64,000 bases of DNA from Glebionis coronaria (lineage: Eukaryota > Streptophyta > Magnoliopsida > Asterales > Asteraceae). The translations under genes were made by a program, and so were the position numbers. The notes beneath the pieces are model-generated. The model was not told the DNA's origin. It made no database searches and was given only the letters and a program-made list of their open reading frames with translations. Shown here piece by piece: positions 50,601 to 62,810 of the stretch; the first letter of the stretch is position 1; each line of letters opens with the position of its first letter. The stretch is from contig CM046875.1 in the NCBI GenBank assembly GCA_025667525.1, forward strand, positions 204,968,271 to 205,032,270, read 5' to 3'.

Positions 50601-51121
50601 GAAACCGGTTTTCATCTAACAGCTTTTTTAGATTCTGATCATGCAGGTTGCCTTGATAGTCGAAAAAGCACTTCTGGTAGCGTACAATTTCTAGGGGAAG
50701 ATAAGCTTGTGAGCTGGTCGTCAAAGAAGCAGGATTGCACTTCGCTCTCATTAGCTGAAGCAGAATATGTGGCTCTATCCGCGTGTTGTGCTCAAGTCCT
50801 CTGGATGAGAACTCAACTCACGGATTATGGCTTTCACTTTGATAAAATACCTATGTATTGTGACTCAAAGTCGTCCATAGCCATATCTTGCAATCCGGTT
50901 CAGCACTCCCGTACCAAGCACATCGCAGTCAGATATCACTTCATCAAGGAACAAGTGGAATGTGGTATCGTAGAATTATACTTTGTCAAAACTGAGTACC
51001 AGATAGCAGACTTGTTTACTAAAGCCTATCCCAAAATAGGTTTTAGTATCTGGTTGGCCGTCTTGGTATGAAGTATATGACTCCAGAAGACTTGGAGGTT
51101 TTGGCAAATGAAGCTGCTTGA
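47682..51121 (+). pseudogene. C2 pol: protease, integrase, RT, RNase H
   Basis: Protease D-S-G-C-T-K-H-M-T-G near 47686. A TAG at 47779-47781 follows FGND. A one-base loss near 47981 and a small deletion near 48105 disturb the pre-integrase zinc finger. The long frame 48097-50340 carries the integrase core ([27 protein letters not shown]) and RT ([29 protein letters not shown]). One base is lost near 50304, a TAA sits near 50560 after KRIFW, and another base is lost near 51035 after DLFTKAYPK. RNase H motifs remain ([25 protein letters not shown]). The original stop is probably TGA 51119-51121. Confidence 0.9.
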
Positions 51122-51452
51122 TATTCTCTCATAATGACTTCTAAGCGCATCACAGCTTAGGACTCAGACCTCAAATAAGGAAAGTTTATCACTGACGACA
51201 ACTTATCCTTCTCAACGAGAAAATTCTTATTTCTCGGTCATGAGCTTCTCATAAAAACATTCAACGTTTTTAAGTGCATGAAAAATGACTTCTAAGTAAA
51301 TATCAGCTTAGAACTCGAACTTCAACTTAAGTAAAGTTCATCATGGATGATAACTTATCCTTCAAAACAGGAAATTAATTTTTCTCGGTCATGAGCTAGT
51401 CACAAAACAATCAAAGTTTTGAGCTCATAAAAAACGGACCCGAAAGGGAAGT

Positions 51453-51500
51453 GTACATTTCAGTGCGCTTTCCCCATAAAATAGAAGAGAAGTCTTCTAT
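51453..51500 (+). promoter_or_regulatory. C2 conserved motif plus GAAG-loop hairpin
   Basis: GTACATTTCAGTGC (51453-51466), then ATAGAAGA (51481-51488) pairing with TCTTCTAT (51493-51500) around a GAAG loop. Two stem pairs differ from C1 on both sides. Confidence 0.75.
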
Positions 51501-53251
51501 CATGTTTATTTTAAAACCGTTGAACACAATGTTTCAAGAATTTCTCAAAAGGTTTTTCAAAATCTTTCAAAATTGTGTGTTCAATACTCCCTTCCTCATA
51601 ATATAGTTTTTATATCTCAAAAATGTCATATGTAATTTTGATCAATTTTTGAGGGGGAGCGTTTTAAAATCAAGCCGTTAATGTTGTTGGGTACATCTCT
51701 GAAATTGTCATATTTTATGTATCAAACACATTCCGAAAATGGTTTAAAGCTGTCATAAGTAATAAATTATATCGGACAAGGCATCTCAACTCCGTACCTC
51801 AACATATTTTGTGGTGTCTTTTTTCCAAAATATTGTCAAATTGTTGTTTTAAGACACACATATATTGTTGAGGGGGAGCATCCCGACTGAAAAAGTTCTG
51901 TGATTCATGCGTGCACACATGTTTCTCTCCCAACGATTTTAGAAATTGTCATATTTTAATCCATTGGTATCTCTAATATTATGTTTTTATATTAGAGATA
52001 GGGGAGAAATGTGATTAAAATGTAATATATCGCAACATGTGATCTTAAAGACTCAAGTGCAACTCTTTCCTTCACATGCTAAACTATTTCGTATATCGAT
52101 GCATGTGTGTAGGGGGATCTTTTCGGAAATGTAAAACTTTCAAAGTGTTAAAATTTTTTATTTTTATCAAGCACTTTGAATGGTTTTGAATGATTTTATG
52201 GTTACGATCTATACCCAAAACAACCTACTATCCACGATGAAACGTTGGAGTCAAAAGGTGTTTTAGGATAGGAAACTAAGTCCTATGATCCAACCAGAAC
52301 CGGGGGATCTACCCAAGGACATTCCATAGCTAAAAATAGTTGTCCTTAGGAAAGATGGAGTTGAATGAAGCTGAATGTGGACCAATTACTTAAGTTAGCA
52401 CTGGAACAATCACAACAAGGTGCTAGTGATGATGTGTTGTTAAGCATTGAAGGAGTTGAATATTTTATGCAACTTAGGCAGAAACCGGGTTAACACATCT
52501 TTTGAAGACAAGTGTCATGGACCCAGTGATGCGATGCACAACCCTTCCCCAGTCATTAGAGTTTCTCTCAAAATAAACTTGTCTCATTGTCATGGAGATC
52601 AACACGTATCTATTGACTTTTTCACTCCGAGTTAGTTAATATTGAAAAGGTGGCAGTCTGCTCCAGCCTCCGATCACCAAAAATGCACTTATTGAGTCTA
52701 GAGCCAAACGAGATCTATCTATCATCTCATTAGGACACAATCGAGTCCTACACATTATCCTTGTGATATTGCCAGAACATCTGAGTGATACGATTCACAA
52801 TGAAGATGGAAATCCTGCTTGAGCCAGCATCAAACAAGCTCATGGTAGGTAACTTGTAAGATTCTACACGAATCAAACTTGTGAGAACTGGAAAGCAAAC
52901 TTATTTAAACTTGATTCCAGGTTTCTTCGCAAAATCCGTGTGATCTTGCCAGAACATTCAGAGTGACACTCATTAGTGTTCACAGTGATGAATGGAAATC
53001 CTTCCAGTTTCAACATCAGACAGCACTGCGGTAGGTAACTCGCAAGATTCTCTATGAATTAAGCTTGTGGCAAACTGGAAAGCAACAATGGTGCGATTCT
53101 TATTGAATCAAACTTGTTCCAGGAATTCTGAATTGACGAATCTAATCAGACGGATAATTTATCCTTATGATTCACTCTTTACGTTCGCAGTCTGCTTTGA
53201 GACGGTCGAGTAAATAGAACTGGATACTACCGTCGGGAAACCCTGTCAAGG

Positions 53252-53336
53252 AGGTTCTTAATCGAATCTACCCGATCACAGGTACGGTATCTGATACCGT
53301 CTAAAGGTCTTCACCGATCGGAGGTAAAACTCTACC
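53252..53336 (+). promoter_or_regulatory. C2 hairpin cluster in the 3' region
   Basis: AGGTTC/GAATCT (53252-53269), ACGGTAT/ATACCGT (53284-53300), GGTC/GATC (53306-53319) and GGTA/TACC (53323-53336). Order and spacing as in C1 25606-25689. Confidence 0.7.
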
Positions 53337-53715
53337 GAGTTAGGATGAAATGTTCAAAGCCATTTTATCTGCGTCTATATATGTTGCTGCATATCAAGAA
53401 GGTGGCGTAGCTGTGTACTAACCGATGTTGATTCAGAAGTCACAAGAGCACAAGATGGCGATAATCAAGATACCTAAGAATGTAAGAATGTAATAGGTCA
53501 TCTTAGTCACAAAGAGCACAAGATGAAGATCTCAAGCACTCAAAGTCAAATGACAAAGGCTCAAGATAAAGATCACAAAAGCATGAAGGAACAAAGCCGT
53601 TACAAACAAGATCAAGACCAAGAAACAAGACCTAAGAAGGAAGATCACCTCTACAAGAATGTATTCACTCAATCATCTTATGCATTTTAAAGATGACCAA
53701 TACATTGGGGGAGAT

Positions 53716-54072
53716 TGTTGCCCTATATTTTATATATAGTCGAACAAGAATGTAATAGGTCATCTTAGTCGTTAATGGTCTTGTATTGTAATAGGTTAGT
53801 CGCGAAAACCGGGCTTGGACTTTAAGCTAATATTGTATAAGTTAGGGGCGTAATCCCAAGTGCAAGCCAAGCCCAGCCCAAGAAAGAAGCCCATGAGCCC
53901 ACCAATCTCATGGGTATATAAACCCTCTTCCATGTGTGGAAGAGGGTGTTGGTTACATTTTACTTTCTCTCTCTAAATTTTAACCTTCCACCAATTCTCT
54001 CTAGTTTCTCCTTCTACCTTTCTTCTCTTTCTCTCTCTAGAATCTTGTGTTATAGATTAAATGGGTTTAACA
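53716..54072 (+). repeat. C2 3' LTR
   Basis: 357 bp, TGTTGCCC...TTTAACA, about 94 percent identical to the 5' LTR by eye count. Confidence 0.92.
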
Positions 54073-54077
54073 CTTCC

Positions 54078-54419
54078 CTTTGTTATGCTTCTTACTCATC
54101 TTCTTAGCAGAGTTTATCATGAATTTCCTCATCTAGAAGTGTCATCCTACATCTCTGTTGATCATGTAATGCTTCCCAGTGAAAGAACCTCTTACAAGAA
54201 CGCAGGAATGACAATTGCAATGAAAGAAATGATCTTCAAGATGATTTTCATGATGTTAGGTATGTTTCATCTTTTATTCCTTATGATGACAAAGTTAAGA
54301 TCTTTACTGGCATGAACTCTCCGAGTATTCCCGAACCATCTATGTGTTCTTACACTAATGGATCATCCTTCGAGTATCACTCATGTTTCTCCTCTTCCAT
54401 CTCTTTTGATGTCCCTTAA
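54078..54419 (+). pseudogene. Unidentified repeat-borne ORF, 3' part
   Basis: It continues the ORF of 44000-44757 after the C2 insertion (FVMLLTHLLSRVYHEF...). The frame changes near 54215, and a serine-rich tail reads to a stop at 54417-54419. S2 begins eight bases later. The total original protein was probably about 390 residues. Function unknown. Confidence 0.55.
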
Positions 54420-54426
54420 GACATTA

Positions 54427-55329
54427 TGTGACAATCCGTCAATTTATGGTTTATATTTTATTCTCAAATATTATTTAATAACATTATTTTAATGTTATAA
54501 TATGAACTCACTTATTTTTGGGAAGAAATTTGGATTTACGTCTTGAAGTAGCATCGACTACGTCTAAACCGGAGGATTCGACGTTACGTGCTTACGTTTA
54601 CATACACCATCTTTGGTGACAGTCCGACATTTCAGAAAATAAATTTGTCCATGAATATTATTTTGGAATTTTAAATTTGTGTTGGTTCATAAACTCACAA
54701 ATTTACGAGAAAAGATTAGGACTTACGATTATAATTTAACGTCCTTTACGACTAAACCGGAAACCTTAGGATTACGTATTTACGTTTTCGAACTCCGTTT
54801 TTAATGAGACAATTTTTATTAGATTCGTTTTGTGCCGTTGATTCATAATTTATAAAAACGTTTTTCGTAAAACGACCCGAGGGCACGCAAATCGAGGAAA
54901 CTAGAATCGAGGAGTACCCGTAAATTAGCGGGATGGGACAAAATAAATTATCCCACCCCACTAACTATGGGACGGCCCAAACATAGACACCACATCAAAG
55001 ATGTGGCATCATTTAGCACTTAGCTTACAAGTGTAAGCTTAGCCTTACACTTAAGCTACTTCCATTCACAAAACAACTAGCTAACTCATTTTACCACCAT
55101 TCACACATGCAAACAACTCTCAAACTCTCTCAACTCTCACCCTATTGCCGTCCACTATTCAACCAAGAACACCCTCATTTGATCAATTTTAACCACAAAC
55201 ATTTGTTATAATTAATATATGTTAATCTCCATTCCAAGAGATGAAGATTGGTGCAAGTTTTAACATCTAATAAGGGTGAAAACACTTATCCTTTTACCAC
55301 TTATTTCCAATAATTACAAGACCAAAACG
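54427..55329 (+). repeat. S2: partial LTR related to S1, interrupted by A1
   Basis: It starts TGTGACAATCCGTC like S1, and the first 500 bp align closely with 26729-27240. After that the two diverge but share short words. The right part is not seen because A1 begins at about 55330; it probably resumes beyond the window. Confidence 0.75.
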
Positions 55330-55697
55330 TGTGATTTATGTCGTAAAAGTCGGAATTATGCGTGGTTTGTGTTTTTATTGTGTTTTAGGACCAAATTATG
55401 AAAAAGGAAGAAAACACGGGTTTTCACGGGCTTTTATTGAAGAAAACGGGAAAAGACGAAGTCAAAAGATCAAGAGTGCAGAAAGAACGGAAGTCCAAGG
55501 CCTATTCTAAAGATTTATCGAAGAAAAAGTCTAAAGACGGAAGTTTAACGAAGTCGAAGAACTTAAGTCTAATAGAAGAAGAAAATTAAAAGACAAGTTC
55601 AAATCCCTAGACGACAAAGACGAAGAATTAAAGTCGAGTCGAGAAAACGTGAAGAAAGAGAGAAAGAAGATGCAACACATGCACTCCTTCCACCTTC

Positions 55698-55732
55698 CCT
55701 ATAAATACCCTCCTAATAGTCATTAGGAGGGT
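55698..55732 (+). promoter_or_regulatory. A1 TATA box followed by an 11-bp hairpin
   Basis: CTATAAATA is followed at once by ACCCTCCTAAT (55707-55717), which pairs perfectly with ATTAGGAGGGT (55722-55732) around an AGTC loop. Same layout as in C1 and C2. Confidence 0.8.
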
Positions 55733-56246
55733 AGTTAGAGTTTTTAGTTAATTTTTCACTTTTTAGTTTTCTCTAGTTTTAGAGAGAGAAAGTCTTAAAC
55801 TTTCTCTCACTAAATTTCATCTTTTTCTTAATCTTTCAAGATTAAACACTTTGTATTGCTTATTTTTATTAATCAAGTTCTATTTTAAGCTTTTATTTCT
55901 TAATCTCATTCTACTTTTCTTTGATTTAAGATTGATTTTGGTGCGATTTTCAATAGATCCGTGTTGTTCTTATTGATTTCGTGCTTAAAAAGTTAATCTT
56001 TTGATCATTTTATAAGTTTTCATTTGATTAAGCTTTAAGACTTTTGTGCTTATTGGCTTATTTTTATGATTAGCTTATTTTTCTTATTAAAAAGTTTTAT
56101 TAAAAAGTTTATGTTTTTATTGTTTAATCTAAAAAGTTGTTTGATTTCGAGTTAGATAAGTTGATTAAAGTGATTATTTGATTCGGTTAAGTATTTGGAT
56201 TGATAAGTTTCGGGTATTAGCTTATAACTTTGGCTTATTACCTAGC

Positions 56247-56640
56247 TTTTCCGATTTCCACAATTTTAGGAAAGGGTTCAAAACCCCTTTCCGATTGGTC
56301 CCTTTTCCGTGCAGCAACAAACTCCCCTTTCCGATCAGCCACCCCACTTTCCGATTGAGTCCAATCGGATTAGGGTTTGTAGTATTCCGACGGGTGGAAT
56401 TATAATATTCCGATCTGCCCCTTTGATGAACTTTCCGATTGGGTATTTTGCAAGTATTCCGATTTGACAGCTTTTGGCACATTCCGATTGTGCCTTAGTT
56501 CAGTGATTCCGATTAGTGTGATTTCTTCCATATTCCGATAGGTCCTCATTTGTGTATTCCGATTGATTCCATTTTGTTGGATATTCCGACCGGTGTTACC
56601 CATATTCCGATCAACCGATCGGAATACATTCCGATCGGGC
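56247..56640 (+). repeat. TTCCGAT repeat array in the A1 LTR
   Basis: TTCCGA occurs fifteen times in about 390 bp. Near the end TATTCCGATC (56603-56612) pairs perfectly with GATCGGAATA (56617-56626) around AACC. The array lies downstream of TATA, so it is in the transcript leader. Confidence 0.87.
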
Positions 56641-56980
56641 CTCTTTTGGCTTGTTTTGGTTTCTTTCGATCTTACTTTCTTATAGTACTTTTTATTTTCA
56701 GAAAATTTTCCAAGTGTTAGTTTTATTTAGTGTGTTAGTACTTTTCCATTGTCGCCTTTAAGTTTCCATGCGTTTATTTTACTTGTCATTTTAATATTAA
56801 TCTTTTAAACTTCCTTTTTACTCAACGACACTTTAATTACTTGCTAATAGTTTAAAACAAACAAACCAAACCATTCTCTTAATTCACCAAAAGACAATTG
56901 AGTCACACTAAAGATCGGTTTTCAATTCGAAAAGATTCGGACGATAATATTTCATACCTAGCCAAAAGCGAAGTATTAAA

Positions 56981-56995
56981 TGGCGCCGCTGCCGG
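56981..56995 (+). promoter_or_regulatory. A1 primer-binding site (tRNA-Asp type)
   Basis: TGGCGCCGCTGCCGG matches the Athila-type site TGGCGCCGTTGCCGG with one difference. Confidence 0.85.
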
Positions 56996-57205
56996 CTCTT
57001 TTCGTTAAGATAAACGGTTTCTAGTGAGAGACGCATTGAATTTTGGGATCCGTTCTTTGAACGTTATTTTCCTCGCTTCAAAAATTTTCAAAAAAATCCT
57101 AAAAAATATAAAACTCTTCAAAAATACAAAAACATTAAAAAACCTATAAAAACCAAAAAGATTATATAGATATTCTCTTTGTGTATATTTTTCTTCTGCA
57201 GGTGC

Positions 57206-58930
57206 ATGCGTACTAGATCTTCGAACTATTCTGAGCCCGAGACTCGTGAAGATTTAGATATGGCTGGTGTTAATAACAACAATAATCACCCACCTCAAAA
57301 CAGTTTGAATAACAACAACAACAACAACAATGTCCTTCTACCTGGTTTACGAACCATGGAGGAATTGTGTCAACCCACCATGAACGGACGCGGAGGCCCG
57401 ATTGCGCCGAGGCATATCACGGCTCAAGAGTTTTCGTTGAAGCATCACATGATCCAACAAGTGCAAACTAATCTATTCGCCGGAATGCCTAATGATGATG
57501 CCAACAAACACCTCGACAAATTCATTACTATCACTCAAAGCATGAAGTCCCCCGGTGTTTCTATGGATGACCTTCGCCTCCAACTTTTTCCACAATCGCT
57601 TTCTCACCATGCCGAAAAATGGTTTGACCGTCTTCCTAAGAATTCTATTCATACGTGGAATGACATGACTCAACGCTTTTTATCGCCCCATCCATGGTCA
57701 CTAGCCTTCGTAACCAAATCAGTGGATTTATGCAAGAGAGTGATGAATCGCTTTTCGATGCTTGGGAACGCTACAATGATTTGATCGACCGCTGTCCTAA
57801 TCACAATATGCTCCCCGTCACTCTCATTGACACCTTCTACAATGGTCTCACTTTTCGTGATCGTGACACGATCAATGCCGCCGCCGGTGGTACTTTTATG
57901 AAAAGGAGACCGGAGGAGTGTCGAGAGTTGATTGAAAACATGACTACTCACCACAAGAATTGGGATTCTTCCGCATCCTCAAGATCTAATCAGAGAGTCA
58001 ATGTTTCGTCTACTTCTTCCACCACCAACTCGTCTGTTTTGGAACGTGCTATTCTTGATATTAACAAAAGTCTCCAAATTTTGACTTCTAACCAAACTCA
58101 ACAAGCTAAAGCCGTTGCTATTTCTTGTGACACATGTGGTGGTCCTCATTCCTACAATGAGTGTCCTTCTACTCACGGCAATTATTCTGAAGACGTTAAC
58201 GCAGCATATGGTACTTATCCCACGGGAGGCTATCAAGCTCGCCCTCAAGGAGACCGTAACTTGCTAAGTTATCGCTCCAACAATTATCTTGCTCCTCCCG
58301 GTTTCCCTCCTGCAAACCCATCCCAACCTCGTGCAAACAATCAGTATCAACCCCAAAGAAACCCATACCCAACTCAAGGAAATTCTCAAGCTTACCAGGC
58401 TCCACCTCTCAATCAACCGATGGCAGTGAATCCAGATGTCGAGACATTTATGAAGACTAATCGGGAGTTGGTGACGAATCTTCAGAGTCAAGTCCGCAAC
58501 TTGAAGGGAGAAATGGCAAAACAAGGGAACGATATTCGAGCCGAGCTAAGGAATGATATGGCCAAACACAGTGATGCAATTAATGCAAACATGCAAAACT
58601 CTTTTAACAATCAAGCTCTTCACCTTCGTGATATGATTGGTTCGCTCATCCAAAGTAATCAACCCTCTTCTTCGGGTACTCTTCCGAGTAATACCGTTGC
58701 GAATCCAAGAGGGGAGATGAAATCAATCACCACTCGTAGTGGAAAAGGTTATATGGAACCCGAGCTTCCTACACCTCCACCCGTGATTGTGAACAAGGAA
58801 AAAGATCAACTTTCCCCACCTCCTTCACCTTCTATCCCCATTTCCCCCCCACCCGTGGTTGTGAGTGATCCTATTCCCTTAAAGCCTTCTTCTTCATCCA
58901 ATATACCTTATCCTTCAAGGTTGAGGAAAG
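57206..58930 (+). pseudogene. A1 gag
   Basis: I chose the ATG at 57206 (MRTRSSNYSEPE); the frame is open 27 bp earlier, but TTCTTCTGCAG|GTGC just before the ATG looks like a splice acceptor. The gag core reads FITITQSMKSPGVSMDDLRL and AEKWFDRLP. A frameshift near 57685, probably a small deletion in FLS..PPSMVT, moves to the second frame, which goes on with ESLFDAWERYNDLIDRCP. The zinc knuckle C-D-T-C-G-G-P-H-S-Y-N-E-C is near 58126-58165. A proline- and asparagine-rich linker and ITTRSGK follow, then protease. Confidence 0.87.
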
Positions 58931-61900
58931 AGAAGCAAAAGAGCAAGGATGATATTCAGGTTTCAAACTTTCTCAAAATGTTTAAACAATTGAATTTTAA
59001 CATCTCCTTTGCCGAGGCTCTCGCTCACATGCCCAAATATGCTAAGATGTTTAAAGATCTTCTAAGTGATAAAGAAAAGCTTCTCGACATTTCTCAGACC
59101 CAACTTAATGAGAACTGCTCCGCAGTGCTCTTAAGGAAATTGCCCACCAAACTTGGTGATCCGAGTCGCTTCTTGATTCCTTGCAACTTCCCGGGAGTAG
59201 AGAATTGCATCGCCCTAGCCGATCTAGGTGCCAGTATAAACTTAATGCCTTTAAGTGTTTGGAAGCAATTATCTCTCCCCGAGCTGGTCCCCACCAAAAT
59301 GACTTTGGAATTAGCCAACCGTACGGTTGCTTATCCAGTGGGGATAGCCGAAGATGTCTTTGTTGGCGTTGACAAATTTACCTTCCCGGCGGATTTTGTT
59401 GTCGTTGACTACGAGATGGATCCCCGTGTTCCATTAATAGTTGGACGTCCCTTCCTGAGGACCGGTCGCACTCTCATTGATGTAACCGCAGGCGAAATAA
59501 TCATGAGAGTTGGTGACGATAAAATTGTCTTCAACATGGTTAAGATCTCTAAGCAACCTTATTCACATGAGAGTGTTAATGCTATTGATGTTCTCGATGA
59601 GGCTTGTGAAGAACATTTTCATGATGCTTGCAAAAGTACTCTTTCTTCTCTACCCAATGTTGAGACCGTTACCTCAATCGCTCCAGCATTGACTCCTTTT
59701 GGAGAAAGTGACTTGGATGATTTCGAAGCTAGCTTGGGTCCTCTCGATATTAAGTATGATAATTTGTCCACCAATTGGGATGAAGATATTCGTACTATTG
59801 AGAGACTTCTCAATGAGGACCCGCTGTCTCCTCCTGCTCCTAAAGAGGTGACTAATGATGATCCATCGTTAGTTTCACCATCTATTGAGGATCCTCCTAC
59901 TCTTGAGCTTAAGAACCTACCTCCTCATCTTGAGTACGTTTTCCTTGAAGACGACGAGAAGCTACCGGTCATCATCGCAAAGGATCTGAAAGAAGACGAA
60001 AAAGCCCGACTTGTCGCTGTTTTGAAGAAGCATAAAAGAGCTATCGCTTGGAAAATCTCCGACATCCGTGGAATTGATCCTCACTTTTGCACACATAAAA
60101 TTCTCATGGAGGACGACTTTAAGCCCACAATTCAAAGTCAACGAAGGGTGAATCCTAAAATACATGAAGTCATCAAAAAAGAGGTTATCAAACTTCTTGA
60201 TGCGGGTGTGATTTACCCTATTTCGGATTCACCATGGGTTAGTCCAGTCCATTGTGTGCCTAAGAAAGGCGGAATCACCGTTGTGCCCAATGCAAACAAC
60301 GAGTTAATTCCTACCCGTCTCGTTACTGGGTGGAGAGTTTGTATAGACTACCGCAAACTCAATGATGCCACGAGAAAGGATCATTTCCCTCTACCTTTTA
60401 TGGACCAAATGCTTGAACGTTTAGCGGGTAATGAATATTACTGCTTTCTTGATGGTTTCTCGGGTTATTTTCAAATACCCATCGATCCCCAAGATCAAGA
60501 GAAGACAACATTCACTTGTCCCTACGGCACATTTGCTTATAAAAGAATGCCTTTTGGCTTATGCAATGCCCCGGGACTTTCCAAAGGTGCATGTTGGCTA
60601 TCTTCCATGACATGGTTGAGCAAACCATGGAAGTCTTCATGGATGATTTCTCGGTCTTTGGGGATTCCTTCTCTTCTTGCCTTGCCAATTTGGAACGTAT
60701 GCTTAAGCGGTGCGAAGACACTCGCCTTGTTCTGAATTGGGAAAAATGCCATTTTATGGTCAAAGAAGGCATTGTGCTAGGACACAAAATCTCTAAAGCC
60801 GTTCTTGAAGTCGACCGTGCTAAAGTAGATGTCATAGCCAAATTACCTCCACCTTCAACTGTGAAGGGTGTGAGAAGTTTTCTGGGTCATGCGGGCTTCT
60901 ATTGTCGATTCATTCAAGATTTCTCTAAAATCGCTCGCCCGATGACCCACCTCTTGGAAAAAGATACTCCTTTTATCTTTTCTAAAGAGTGTCTCGAAGC
61001 CTTCAATCTTCTCAAGGATAAGCTAACTAAGGCACCGGTCTTGGTTACCCCTAATTGGGAGCTGCCTTTTGAATTGATGTGCGATGCTAGCGACTTTGCT
61101 ATTGGTGCGGTTCTGGGCCAAAGAGTGAATAAACACTTCCAACCAATCCACTACGCTAGCAAAACAATGACGGGGGCTCAATTGCATTATACGACAACCG
61201 AAAAAGAGCTTTTAGCTGTTGTCTATGCTTTTGAGAAATTTCGCCCCTATCTTGTTTTATCCACCACCATCGTATACACGGACCATTCCGCGTTGAAGTA
61301 CTTGATGACTAAGAACGATTCTAAGCCAAGACTTCTTCGCTGGGTTTTGCTCCTTCAAGAATTCAACATTGAAATTCGTAACAAGAAGGGAGCCGAAAAC
61401 CTGGCCGCGGATCATCTGAGCAGACTTGAGGATCCATATCAAGGGGATCATCCGAACAAAGAGATCAATGACTCTTTCCCCCTTGAGACCTTAATGTCTA
61501 TAAATCTCAATCTTGATGGCACCCCGTGGTTTGCAGACATTGCAAACTACTTAGCGGGTGGTATTCTCATCCAAGGGTTAACATCCCAACAAAAGAAGAA
61601 GTTCTTGAATGATGTTAAGACTTACTTTTGGGATGACCCTTATCTATTCAAACAGTGTGCTGATCTGATTATTCGTCGATGTGTTGACGGACCGGCAGCT
61701 TTTGACATCCTCCAAGCTTGCCACAAAGGACCCACCGGTGGTCACTTTGGTCCCAACTACACCGCTAAGAAAGTGTTTGATTCCGGATTCTATTGGCCCA
61801 CCATTTATCGTGACGCTCACGAAATGGTTAAGCATTGTGATGCTTGCCAACGTCAAGGCAAGATCACACATAAGGATGAGATGCCTCAAAATTTCATACA

Positions 61901-62810
61901 GGAATGTGAAATCTTTGATGTATGGGGCATCGACTTTATGGGGCCATTTCCATCCTCCAAAGGGAACAAGTACATCCTCGTCGTCGTCGACTACGTTTCT
62001 AAATGGGTGGAAGCTAAGGCTCTTCCTACGAATGATGCGAGGGTGGTTGTGAACTTTTTGAAGCAGCTTTTCGCTCGATTTGGCGTTCCTCGTGCTATCA
62101 TCAGTGACCGCGGGACTCATTTTTGCAACGATCAATTTGCAAGAGTCATGGCTAAGTATGGTGTCAATCACCGTCTTTCCACCGCTTATCATCCCCAAAC
62201 CAATGGGCAAGCCGAGATATCCAACCGTGGCTTGAAGAGAATTTTGGAGCGTACTGTGGGAGAGCATCGTGCCGCGTGGGCCGATAAGTTAGATGATGCT
62301 CTGTGGGCTTTCCGTACTGCTTACAAGACCCCGATCGGTTGTACACCTTATCGTCTTGTGTACGGGAAAGCCTGCCACCTACCCATCGAGCTGGAACATA
62401 AGGCGCACTGGGCCTTGAAGTGGGCTAACTTCGACATCATCAAAGCCGGTGATCATCGCAAGGTTCAACTCAACGAGCTAAATGAACTGAGGAATGAAGC
62501 TTATGAGAACTCGCTGATCTACAAGGAGAAGACGAACATTATCCACGATGCTAAAATCAAGAACCGAGAGTTCCACGTTGGTGATCAAGTCTTACTCTTT
62601 AACTCTCGGTTGAAAATCTTCTCTGGCAAGTTGAAGAGCCGCTGGACTGGTCCATTCACCGTCGCCAAAGTCTTTCCGTATGGGACCATTGAGCTTTCTC
62701 AGCCGAATGGGCCCAATTTCAAGGTGAATGGCCAGCGTCTGAAGTTGTACTTTGGTGAGGACATCTCTCAGGAGATGATTCCATCCCTCACCACGTTCCC
62801 CATGAACTAA
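58931..62810 (+). pseudogene. A1 pol: protease, RT, RNase H, integrase
   Basis: Protease D-L-G-A-S near 59221 and LIVGRPFLRTGR near 59440. RT runs from about 60120 ([27 protein letters not shown]). A one-base loss near 60578 shifts the frame inside RT; the next frame (to 62810) has [10 protein letters not shown], RNase H ([22 protein letters not shown]), the integrase zinc finger (H...H...CDACQ, 61720-61855) and the core with D (GIDFMG, 61930), D (SDRGTHF, 62105) and E (GQAEISN, 62210). The C-terminal part ends RWTGPFTV...LKLYFGEDI. All catalytic residues appear present, so apart from the shift pol looks recent. Confidence 0.9.

Larger units (their letters stand above)
51122..53715 (+). other. 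C2 3' non-coding region, conserved with C1
   Basis: 2.6 kb without a credible frame. It shows the GAAG-loop hairpin (51481-51500), internal polypurine tracts at 51651, 51871, 52011 and 52111, the conserved block at about 52255-53420, and the hairpin cluster at 53252-53336. The final tract GGGGGAGAT at 53707-53715 is the functional polypurine tract. Confidence 0.85.
44758..54072 (+). mobile_element. C2: Ty1/copia retrotransposon, degenerate
   Basis: LTRs are 44758-45115 and 53716-54072. About 21 differences in some 357 bp make it much older than C1. The flanking 5 bp are TTTCC and CTTCC, an imperfect duplication. Order as in C1: primer site, repeat-filled leader, gag, protease, integrase, RT, RNase H, long 3' non-coding region, polypurine tract. 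Proteins are related to C1 (DSGC-KHMTG, RNase H with [11 protein letters not shown]) but gag lacks the long extension. Several C-to-T nonsense codons and at least four frameshifts make it dead. Confidence 0.93.
55330..56980 (+). repeat. A1 5' LTR (limits approximate)
   Basis: About 1.65 kb. It holds a purine-rich lysine-codon stretch (55390-55690), the promoter and hairpin at 55698-55732, a CT-rich part and the TTCCGAT array. The 3' end lies somewhere between 56954 and 56980. Confidence 0.65.

Noticed and set aside
55398..55589. Lysine-rich 63-codon frame in the A1 LTR
   Set aside because: It lies in a purine-rich stretch of U3 upstream of the TATA box; composition alone explains the open frame.
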